From Planctomycetota bacterium (GTDB lineage: Bacteria; Planctomycetota; UBA1135; JALUZX01): a DNA stretch of 15,765 nucleotides. The stretch lies in assembly GCA_027011425.1 (NCBI GenBank), contig JALUZX010000849.1:1-15765 (forward strand), in the 5' to 3' direction. Of the stretch, positions 1 to 5,973 are shown one piece after another (position 1 is the first letter of the stretch; each line of letters starts with the position of its first letter). Both the position numbers and the translations under genes were made by a program. The notes under the pieces are model-generated. The model had not been told where the DNA came from. It made no database searches and saw only the letters and a list, made by a program, of their open reading frames with translations.

Positions 1-127
1 GGGCGCTGCCCCCAGACCCCCACCCTTAACCTAAGACCTTGCAGCAGAGGAGGTTATCTATTGGGAGGGAAAGGAATAATGTAGCCGCCAAGTCGGCTGT
101 TGACAAATAAAGCCTTCTCATGGAAGG
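1..127. repeat. 127-bp direct repeat, copy 1 (may extend left of the window)
   Basis: This segment is identical, base for base, to 728-854. It begins at the first base of the window, so its true left end is unknown. It starts inside a G-rich/C-rich palindrome that is complete only in copy 2. It contains a small stem-loop at 83-98 (AGCCG, loop CCAAGT, CGGCT) followed by TTGACAAATAAAG. No open reading frame in it looks like a gene. Complete identity implies recent duplication, homogenisation, or membership of a dispersed repeat family. Confidence 0.9.
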
Positions 128-387
128 AAGAATCCAGAAGACGCCCAAGTGAGTCACGGAAACGAACAAAGAGGACAGATACCCATAACCGCCCAGTCCG
201 GACGATTGCGTGCGTCCCCTTGGCCTTTGAGGTCCTTCTGTAGATTGCAACGTCCCGACTGGACGGACTTCATCGTGCACCGGACTCCATGGAAGGGTCC
301 ATCGAGAGTGCGTATGGAAGCGTGGCGGAAGGGTATTTTTCCCACTGTGGATTTCCTGGACTCCCTTGGTCGGACGTGGATGTCCTG

Positions 388-407
388 CCTTTCGGAACCC
401 CGAAAGG
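388..407. other. Perfect 8-bp stem-loop
   Basis: CCTTTCGG at 388-395 pairs perfectly with CCGAAAGG at 400-407 around an AACC tetraloop. No T-run follows on either strand, so it is not a standard terminator. It is the first clear hairpin of the structured spacer. Confidence 0.6.
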
Positions 408-538
408 GGAGGCGCCTGGCGAAAAGGTTTGGGGCTTCCGCAGAACTTATGGGTCGAGTTGGCGAGGAAAGGGCAAAGACCTGCCCTCAGCCGGGAACGG
501 CGGGCTCGGGTGCCGGCTGGGGCCCGCCCCGCCTCCTC

Positions 539-590
539 CCCTCGCCACGCCGCCCCCTCCGATGGAGGGTGCGGGGCGGCGCGGCGAGGG
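539..590. other. Long GC-rich hairpin (21 base pairs)
   Basis: Three stem blocks nest: 539-546 with 583-590 (8 bp), 548-556 with 573-581 (9 bp), and 557-560 with 564-567 (4 bp). The apical loop is GAT, with one A/C mismatch and a 5-nt bulge (568-572) on the 3' side. This is far stronger than expected by chance even in GC-rich DNA. No T-tract follows, so an intrinsic terminator is unlikely. Smaller hairpins follow at 600-605/611-616, 621-626/637-642 and 642-650/658-665. Confidence 0.65.
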
Positions 591-723
591 TATACGGCGG
601 GGCTGACGCCCAGCCCACGTCCTGGGGGCGGACCGGCCCAGGGTGGGGCCTTTGCCTGGCCCACCACTTGAAATGGGCACTGATTCTGCGGAAGGCCCAA
701 AAAATAGGGTCTTCCCCCCAATA

Positions 724-742
724 CTGGGGGCGCTGCCCCCAG
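724..742. other. Palindrome CTGGGGGC-GCT-GCCCCCAG at the left edge of repeat copy 2
   Basis: Perfect 8-bp arms (724-731 and 735-742) lie around a 3-nt loop. The palindrome spans the left boundary of the second direct repeat. The same sequence opens the first copy but is cut by the window start, so the left end of copy 1 probably lies outside. A palindrome at a repeat boundary resembles the ends of REP/MITE-type elements, but this is only a resemblance. Confidence 0.6.
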
Positions 743-854
743 ACCCCCACCCTTAACCTAAGACCTTGCAGCAGAGGAGGTTATCTATTGGGAGGGAAAG
801 GAATAATGTAGCCGCCAAGTCGGCTGTTGACAAATAAAGCCTTCTCATGGAAGG
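728..854. repeat. 127-bp direct repeat, copy 2
   Basis: Identical to 1-127. The match stops after 854 (the copies diverge at 855 versus 128), and 28 bp later the GspE_N gene on the minus strand ends. The internal stem-loop AGCCG/CGGCT lies at 810-825. The sequence TTGACA next to it is a perfect -35 hexamer, but no -10 hexamer stands at the right distance. Confidence 0.9.
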
Positions 855-881
855 GGACGCCCGAGGGTCGTCCCGCGAGAC

Positions 882-1439
882 TCAACCGCCGAGTTCCTTC
901 TTCACCGCCTGGTCGCCGATATCGAAGATGGACTCCCAATCGCCGCCGATCTTGTTCTCCGGCGGAACCGGAGCCCTGGGCTCCTCCTTGGGGTGATCCG
1001 GGAAAAGACTGAAGAGGGTCTTCTGGTTCTCCGAAATCAGGCCCACAACAGGAAAGACGTCCATCCCTTTCTTCTCCTGGATCTCCTCCAGGACCTCGCC
1101 GGGAACGAAGACGGGCATCCTTACGGTGAGAATCTTCCCGAACTGGTCCACGGGAACGACCAGGTGCCGGAAGAGATAGTCCTCTTCCAGGAGATCGATG
1201 ATCTCCTTGGGAGTTTCGTAGCGCTCGCCCAGAAGGAAGGGAAGCTGAAAGGATTCGGCCACGACCTTGGCCAGGTCCCACTCGGTCACATACCCGGTCT
1301 GCACCAGGACCGACACGAACCTCTCCCCCGAGGATTCGTGGAGGGAGATGGCCTCGCCCATCTCCTCCCGGGTGAGCAGGCCGTTCTGTGTGAGCACCTC
1401 CGCCAGACGGAGATTGGTGATCCGTTCCAGGCCCTTCAT
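882..1439 (-). CDS. Stand-alone GspE_N (MshEN-type) domain protein
   Basis: 185-residue protein made essentially of one GspE_N domain, the N-terminal module of type II secretion and type IV pilus ATPases (GspE, PilB, MshE). Residues 11-50 have the helical pattern RLAEVLTQNGLL...GERFVSVLVQTGY. Residues 51-70 continue with WDLAKVVAESFQLPFL, and 90-146 show the second half of the fold (RHLVVPVDQFGKILTVRMP...LFSLFP). No Walker motifs or ATPase domain follow; a Pro/Glu-rich linker leads to a short amphipathic tail (DWESIFDIGDQAVKKEL). Some MshEN domains bind c-di-GMP, but the usual RLG and Q/LG positions are altered here (RLA; H, FV), so binding is doubtful. ATG at 1439 was chosen because the domain begins there and GGGAGG lies just upstream, though very close. 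Role unknown; possibly an adaptor for a pilus or secretion system. Confidence 0.75.
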   Translation of the reverse strand: MKGLERITNLRLAEVLTQNGLLTREEMGEAISLHESSGERFVSVLVQTGYVTEWDLAKVVAESFQLPFLLGERYETPKEIIDLLEEDYLFRHLVVPVDQFGKILTVRMPVFVPGEVLEEIQEKKGMDVFPVVGLISENQKTLFSLFPDHPKEEPRAPVPPENKIGGDWESIFDIGDQAVKKELGG

Positions 1440-1609
1440 GCCTCCCGTTTCGACAATCCCGGGGCCTTTTCTTAACCCGGATTCAACTGGTTCCGGAAAA
1501 GGGAGGGGGTGACCCGGAACGAGACAAAAGGGTGTGGCTTCCAGAGAATTCGCGGGAATCATCCCGGGCCGACGTTCGCATGGGTCGTCCCGAAAGACGG
1601 CGCGCTGGG

Positions 1610-4096
1610 TCAGATGTCCAGGTTCTTCACCTCCAGGGCGTGCTTCTCGATGAATTCCCTCCTGGGTTCCACCACCTCGCCCATGAGGATCGAAAAGATC
1701 TGGTCCGCCTCGAGCCCGTCTTCGATGGTGACCTGGTAGAGGGTCCGCCGGGCCGGGTCCATGGTGGACTCCCAGAGTTGCTCCGGGTTCATCTCGCCCA
1801 GGCCCTTGTAACGCTGGACATCCACCTTCTTGCGGCCTACTTCCTTCAAGGCGGAAACCACCCTCTTAAGATCCTCGTTCTCCTCCTTTTCCTCTCCCAC
1901 GACAAGCTCGAAGGGGCCTCCGCCCCCGACGATCTCCTCCGCCCGGATCCCAAGATCCTGGAGCCTGGAGAGGATGGACCCGAGAACACTGGTTTCATGG
2001 AGAGTATAGAGTTCCAGGTCCGCTTCCTCCCTGGCGACCTCCGAGCCGGGGCCCTCGTAGATCTTGAGGTTCGGGTTCCTGGACCTTTCCTCGTCCAGGA
2101 GGAGGTCCAGTTCCTCGTCTTCGTAGAGAAAGGTCTCTTCCCCCTTCCTGACGATCCGGTAGACCGGAAGTTTTCCGTTCTCTTTCCTGTGCGCCAGAAG
2201 GGTCGCCACGTCCACGCCCTTCCTTCCCTGGCCCAATTTGAGGGCGAATTCCTCGATCCTTCCGAGAAGGGAGGCTATCTCCGAAAGGACCTCACCTTCG
2301 AAGACCTTTCCATCCTCCTTCCTTACCAGGCGCCCGCCCTTGGCGCCCGCCTCCAGGAAGGCCCGGTCCAGCTCGGCCTCGGAGTGGGCATAACGTTCCT
2401 CCCTGCCGATCTTGACCTTGTAGAGGGGAGGCTGGGCCACGTGAAGATGCCCCTTGGCCACCAGTTCGTTCATGTGCCGGAAGAAGAATGTGAGGAGAAG
2501 GGTGCGGATGTGTGAGCCGTCCACATCCGCGTCGGTCATGACGATGACCTTGTTGTAACGGAGCTTCTCCAGCTTGAAATCCTCTGCCCCGAAACCTGTC
2601 CCAAGGGCGGAGATGATGGTCTGGATCTCGTTGTTGGCCAGCATCTTGTCGATCCTGGCCTTTTCCACGTTGAGGATCTTCCCTCGAAGGGGAAGGATCG
2701 CCTGGAACCGGCTGTCCCTCCCCTGCTTGGCGGAGCCGCCCGCCGAATCCCCCTCCACGAGGAACAACTCCGCCTCCTCCATGGGGGTCCCTTTCTGGCA
2801 GTCCGCGAGCTTGCCTGGGAGATTGCCGCTCTCCAGGGCGGACTTCCTTCGGATCAGGTCTCTCTGCCGCCGGGCCGCCTCCCGCGCCCTGGATGCCACC
2901 ATTCCCTTGTTGAAGATGGTCTTGGCGTCCGAGGGGTTCTCCTCCAGGAAGGTCCCCAGTTCTTCTCCCACGGCCTGCTCCACCAGGGCCTGGACATCCC
3001 GGTTTCCCAGCTTGATCTTGGTCTGGCTCTCGAACTGGGGATCTGGCATCTTCAGGGAGAGGACCGCCGTGAGCCCCTCCCTGTAATCGTCGCCGCTTGG
3101 GACCTTCTCGTTTTCCTTGACCAGTTTGACGCGCCTCGCGTAATTGTTGAGGGTCCGCGTCAACGCCGCCCTGAACCCCGCGAGATGGGTGCCTCCTTCC
3201 ACCGTATTGATGTTGTTTACGAAAGTGTAGACGCTCTCGCTGTATCCGCTGTTGTATTGCAGGGCCAGTTCCACCACGTAGGACTTCCTGTCTCCGCCCG
3301 GGGTTTCCACGTGGATGGTCTTCTCGAAGTAGACGATCTTGTGAATGGGCTCCTTGGCCTTGTTCAGGTGGGCGACGAAGTCCTTGATCCCGTCGGGATA
3401 GAAGAGTTCCTCCCTGTTTCCCGACGCCTCGTCTATTAGCACGATCTTCAGGCCCCACCGGCCCATCAGGTAGGCCAGTTCCCTCATCCTCTTGAGAACG
3501 ATGTCCCAGGAGATCGAGACGTCGCCGAAGATCTCGGGGTCCGGCTTGAAGCGGACCTTGGTTCCCCGCCTCGTGGTGGTTCCCACCTCTTTCAGGGGGG
3601 TCTTCTTCACTCCCCGGGCGAAGGTCTGCCTGAAGACTCTTCCTTCCCGGTAGACCTCCACTTCCAGCCATTCCGAGAGGGCGTTCACCACCGAAACCCC
3701 GACCCCGTGGAGCCCGCCCGAGACCTTGTAAGTCCGCTTGTCGAACTTTCCCCCGGCGTGGAGCTTGGTCATCACGATCTCCACCGTGGGGATTCCGAAT
3801 TCCTTCTTGATCTCGACGGGAATCCCGCGCCCGTTGTCCATGACGGAGACCGAACCCTCGGCGTGAAGAGTCACCTGGATCTCGTTGCAATAACCGGCCA
3901 GGGATTCGTCCACGGCGTTGTCCACCACCTCCCACACCAGGTGGTGCGCCCCCATTACGGAGGTATCGCCTATATACATGGCGGGGGTCTTCCGGACCGC
4001 CTCCAGTCCCTCCAGGACCTGGATGGAATCGGCCCCGTAGTCCTGGGAGACCTTCTTCCCTCCCGCGCTTTCTTCTTTTTTTTTGTCTTCCGTCAT
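1610..4096 (-). CDS. gyrB: DNA gyrase subunit B
   Basis: ATPase subunit of DNA gyrase, which with GyrA adds negative supercoils. The 828-residue length matches the longer Gram-negative type. The GHKL ATPase has VWEVVDNAVDE (catalytic Glu56, Asn60, Asp63), DNGRGIP (87-93) and GGLHGVGVSVVNALS (127-141); QTKIKLGN (358-365) carries the transducer Lys. The TOPRIM domain has EAELFLVEGDSAGG (441-454), PLRGKILNVEKA (469-480) and the metal-binding TDADVDGSHIRTL (521-533). A roughly 170-residue insert typical of the long type follows TOPRIM, and QRYKGLGEMNPEQLWESTMDP lies near the C terminus. It starts one base after the dciA stop (TGA-A-ATG), so it is the last gene of a dnaN-dciA-gyrB operon. gyrA is not in the window. 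Codons 5-7 are an uninterrupted A9 run (4076-4084), a possible slippage site. Confidence 0.98.
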   Translation of the reverse strand: MTEDKKKEESAGGKKVSQDYGADSIQVLEGLEAVRKTPAMYIGDTSVMGAHHLVWEVVDNAVDESLAGYCNEIQVTLHAEGSVSVMDNGRGIPVEIKKEFGIPTVEIVMTKLHAGGKFDKRTYKVSGGLHGVGVSVVNALSEWLEVEVYREGRVFRQTFARGVKKTPLKEVGTTTRRGTKVRFKPDPEIFGDVSISWDIVLKRMRELAYLMGRWGLKIVLIDEASGNREELFYPDGIKDFVAHLNKAKEPIHKIVYFEKTIHVETPGGDRKSYVVELALQYNSGYSESVYTFVNNINTVEGGTHLAGFRAALTRTLNNYARRVKLVKENEKVPSGDDYREGLTAVLSLKMPDPQFESQTKIKLGNRDVQALVEQAVGEELGTFLEENPSDAKTIFNKGMVASRAREAARRQRDLIRRKSALESGNLPGKLADCQKGTPMEEAELFLVEGDSAGGSAKQGRDSRFQAILPLRGKILNVEKARIDKMLANNEIQTIISALGTGFGAEDFKLEKLRYNKVIVMTDADVDGSHIRTLLLTFFFRHMNELVAKGHLHVAQPPLYKVKIGREERYAHSEAELDRAFLEAGAKGGRLVRKEDGKVFEGEVLSEIASLLGRIEEFALKLGQGRKGVDVATLLAHRKENGKLPVYRIVRKGEETFLYEDEELDLLLDEERSRNPNLKIYEGPGSEVAREEADLELYTLHETSVLGSILSRLQDLGIRAEEIVGGGGPFELVVGEEKEENEDLKRVVSALKEVGRKKVDVQRYKGLGEMNPEQLWESTMDPARRTLYQVTIEDGLEADQIFSILMGEVVEPRREFIEKHALEVKNLDI

Positions 4097-4097
4097 T

Positions 4098-4436
4098 TCA
4101 ATCTTCCATGCCCTCTTCTTTGGGGGCGATGACGAACCTCACCTTCCTCAGGTTCGCCTCGGGAACCCTTTTTTTCATGGCTTCCAGGAAGGGGTCCGCG
4201 TGGAAGCACTGTAATTCGTGGCGTAGAACCGCCGAATCCACTCCCACCGTGACCACTCCCTTCCCGAAGGAAAGGAGAAAGCAGTGCCCGCCCTCCTTCT
4301 CCGGAAGGATCTCCCCCAGGGCCTCCGAGAAAGCCTGGGCGATCTTCCTGTGGGTGGGTCCCCTGAGGGCCGGATTCTTCCTGAGGAAACCCCGGAGGAT
4401 GTCTCCGGCCTTCCTGGGTTCTCCTTGATCTCTCAT
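4098..4436 (-). CDS. dciA: DciA (DUF721) replicative helicase loader/operator
   Basis: 112-residue DUF721 protein. The family, named DciA, replaces DnaC/DnaI in most bacteria and helps load the DnaB helicase at the origin. The N-terminal half (DILRGFLRKNP...HRKIAQAFSEALGEIL) and the KH-like half with VVTVGVDSAVLRHELQCF...FLEAMKKRVPEANLRKVRFVI fit the family. The gene is one base from dnaN (TAG-G-ATG) and one base from gyrB, so the three are co-transcribed and probably translationally coupled. In many genomes DUF721 sits near recF/gyrB in this cluster, which supports the call. Here recF itself is missing from between dnaN and dciA. Confidence 0.88.
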   Translation of the reverse strand: MRDQGEPRKAGDILRGFLRKNPALRGPTHRKIAQAFSEALGEILPEKEGGHCFLLSFGKGVVTVGVDSAVLRHELQCFHADPFLEAMKKRVPEANLRKVRFVIAPKEEGMED

Positions 4437-4437
4437 C

Positions 4438-5535
4438 CTACAATGTCAGGGGCATGATGATATGGACGAAATCCTCGCCCCCGAGGAACTTGCCTGCTAC
4501 TTGGTTATCCGTAAATCCAAGGCTGACAACTTCCCTTCCCGCGGCCCTGAGAAACTCCAGGATGTAGACCGGGTTGAAGGAGACCTCGCTTCCCTCCCCT
4601 TCGAGCTGAACCTCCAGGATCTCCTTCCCCGCCTTCCCCCCCATGCCTGCGGAAATCTCGAGTTCCCCGGAGGAATGGAACAGCAGCCTGGCGGCGGGAG
4701 ACTCCTTGGAAGAGATGAGAATGATCCTTCTCAGGGCCTCCTCGAAGGGCCTGGCGGGGATCCTGGCCAGGTTGGCCGTCTCCTTGGGCACAACGGCCTT
4801 GTATTCGGGATATTCCCCCTCGATCAGCTGGGCCACCACGGTGGTCCGGCCCATCTCCAGGGACATCTTTCCCCCCTTGAACTCGAGCTTCACCGTCTCG
4901 CCTTCGGGAGGGATACCCTTGAGAAAGTCGTAGAGGGCCCTCTTGGGGACCAGATACTGCCCGGGCTTGGAAGGCTTCTCCTCCGGGTCCGTCCAGACCC
5001 AGGAGAGCCTCCTCCCGTCGGACCCCACAAAGTTGGCCTTCCCCTGGTCGTCCACATCCAGCAGGAGACCATGGAGAGCGTAGCGGGCTCCCTCCTTGGC
5101 CACGACGAAGGCCGTCCGCGTCACGGCGCTCCTCAAAGCCTCGGACTTGAGAACAAGGCACTCCCCCCCGGTCTCTCTCTCCAGCCCCCTGTATTCGTCA
5201 GGGTCCGAAGTGGGGACTTCGTAGTCTTTCCCCTGGGCCGAGACCTTGAGGGCCGTCCCGTCCTGGTTGAGTTCAAGGGTCACTGTCTCATCGGTAAGAT
5301 CCAGGATCAGATTGCCCAGGACGGCGTCCACGAGCGCCCGTCCCGGCTTTTCCACCTTGACCTCGGGCACCAGGTGCGTGGCCGTCACCTCCCCGTCGGA
5401 GGCTCCCATGAGGAGGCTGTCTCCTTCGGCCTCGATGAGGATTCCCTGGGTTCCGAGAGAGGTTCCCGAGGAAGCCAGGGAGGCAACCATCTTCACGCCC
5501 TGGGCGAGTTGATCTTTGGGGGCGAGTATCTTCAT
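4438..5535 (-). CDS. dnaN: DNA polymerase III beta subunit (sliding clamp)
   Basis: 365 residues, the normal length for the ring-forming clamp that tethers DNA polymerase III and other partners to DNA. The N terminus MKILAPKDQLAQGVKMVASLAS, the central DEYRGLERE...LVLKSEALRSAVTRTAFVVAKEGARYALHGLLLDV segment and the C terminus ...VHIIMPLTL follow the three-domain clamp pattern; MPLTL corresponds to the usual MPMRL end at the partner-binding pocket. ATG at 5535 is supported by TCAGGAGA directly upstream. First gene of the dnaN-dciA-gyrB operon, separated from dnaA by a 438-bp gap that looks like the origin. Confidence 0.97.
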   Translation of the reverse strand: MKILAPKDQLAQGVKMVASLASSGTSLGTQGILIEAEGDSLLMGASDGEVTATHLVPEVKVEKPGRALVDAVLGNLILDLTDETVTLELNQDGTALKVSAQGKDYEVPTSDPDEYRGLERETGGECLVLKSEALRSAVTRTAFVVAKEGARYALHGLLLDVDDQGKANFVGSDGRRLSWVWTDPEEKPSKPGQYLVPKRALYDFLKGIPPEGETVKLEFKGGKMSLEMGRTTVVAQLIEGEYPEYKAVVPKETANLARIPARPFEEALRRIILISSKESPAARLLFHSSGELEISAGMGGKAGKEILEVQLEGEGSEVSFNPVYILEFLRAAGREVVSLGFTDNQVAGKFLGGEDFVHIIMPLTL

Positions 5536-5581
5536 TCTCCTGACCTCATGTTTTGGAAATCTTTTCTTTCCTGAGTTTCAG

Positions 5582-5610
5582 ATTCTATCTTTTGAAAGAA
5601 AAAACTTCAT
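5582..5610 (-). promoter_or_regulatory. Candidate promoter of dnaN-dciA-gyrB
   Basis: On the minus strand TAGAAT (5587-5582, five of six to TATAAT) lies 17 nt after ATGAAG (5610-5605, three of six to TTGACA). The 5' leader to dnaN would be about 40 nt. It lies inside the AT-rich tract, where chance matches are likely. Confidence 0.35.
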
Positions 5611-5910
5611 CTCATTGGGCATGTTCGAATTGTGCATCCCTTTTGGGGGTTGCACTTAACCTCTTGTTGGATAGAAAGATACATTCTCCACTCCTTGTGG
5701 GATCCTGTGAAAAACCTGGGAAGCCCTCCTGTGGGCAAAAGGTGGAAAAGACAGGGTCCCTTCCGGGGTGTGGAAAAGGTCCTTCCCCTGTGAAAGAACC
5801 TCCACGGTTTCCCCAGGAACTTTCCCGGGGGTTTCTCCCGGGTACCGAATTCGAAAGGCCCCAGATGTGGTTGGGTCGTTCCCCGGAGGGCGGAGAAGGG
5901 AGGAAGGGGA

Positions 5911-5939
5911 TACGAAACCGCCCCGGATTCCCGGGGCGG
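5911..5939 (-). terminator. Likely intrinsic terminator of dnaA
   Basis: Perfect 9-bp stem CCGCCCCGG (5918-5926) / CCGGGGCGG (5931-5939) with a 4-nt loop, 34 bp past the dnaA stop. On the minus strand it is followed by TTTCGTATCC, a short, broken U-tract, so efficiency may be modest. It would shield the presumed origin from dnaA transcription. Confidence 0.55.
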
Positions 5940-5973
5940 GACGAACCCATCGAAACGGGAGGGTAGGAAGCTC

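Larger units (their letters stand above)
128..727. other. 600-bp non-coding spacer between the direct repeats, rich in stem-loops
   Basis: No credible gene is seen. Long open frames exist on both strands, but their translations are low-complexity (Pro, Arg, Gly, Ser, Trp), match no family I recognise, run across each other and read into the flanking repeats, as expected for GC-rich non-coding DNA. The segment holds a row of inverted repeats at 388-407, 539-590, 600-616, 621-642 and 642-665. I see no transposase, tRNA, rRNA or recognisable RNase P, tmRNA or SRP RNA signature. It could be a structured RNA, a small non-autonomous mobile element, or a decayed insertion. Confidence 0.6.
5536..5973. 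other. oriC: Putative chromosomal replication origin (oriC) between dnaN and dnaA
   Basis: 438 bp without a gene. The dnaN side (about 5551-5610) is roughly three-quarters A+T in an otherwise GC-rich window, as expected for an unwinding element. Next to it lie five same-orientation 9-mers resembling the DnaA box TGTGGATAA: TGTGAAAAA (5706-5714), TGTGGGCAA (5730-5738), GGTGGAAAA (5741-5749), TGTGGAAAA (5769-5777) and TGTGAAAGA (5789-5797). None is a perfect E. coli-type box; TGTGGAAAA is one base off, and its complement TTTTCCACA is the form reported for cyanobacteria. By-eye sampling suggests the plus strand goes from C-rich on the dnaN side to G-rich on the dnaA side. The dnaA-dnaN gap is a well-known oriC position. 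Confidence 0.65.

Noticed and set aside
73..86. AAAGGA-ATA-ATG-TAG in the repeat, a ribosome site followed by a start-stop pair
   Set aside because: A minimal start-stop element is conceivable, but the motif is short and nothing downstream would be regulated by it; probably chance.
99..127. TTGACA in both repeat copies as a promoter
   Set aside because: The -35 is perfect but no -10-like hexamer occurs at 16-18 nt spacing in either copy.
26..721. 231-residue open frame on the minus strand between the repeats
   Set aside because: Same reasons: it runs through strong hairpins, has no family features, and long frames are expected by chance in GC-rich DNA.
149..811. 220-residue open frame on the plus strand across the spacer and repeat copy 2
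   Set aside because: Low-complexity translation rich in Arg, Pro, Gly and Trp, no recognisable domain, overlaps an equally long frame on the other strand and runs into the repeat.
1553..1566. CGGGA-ATCA-TCCCG as a gyrB terminator
   Set aside because: Only a 5-bp stem and no U-tract on the minus strand; not convincing.
1532..2515. 327-residue plus-strand frame opposite gyrB
   Set aside because: Antisense shadow of gyrB; codons mirror the real gene and there is no domain.
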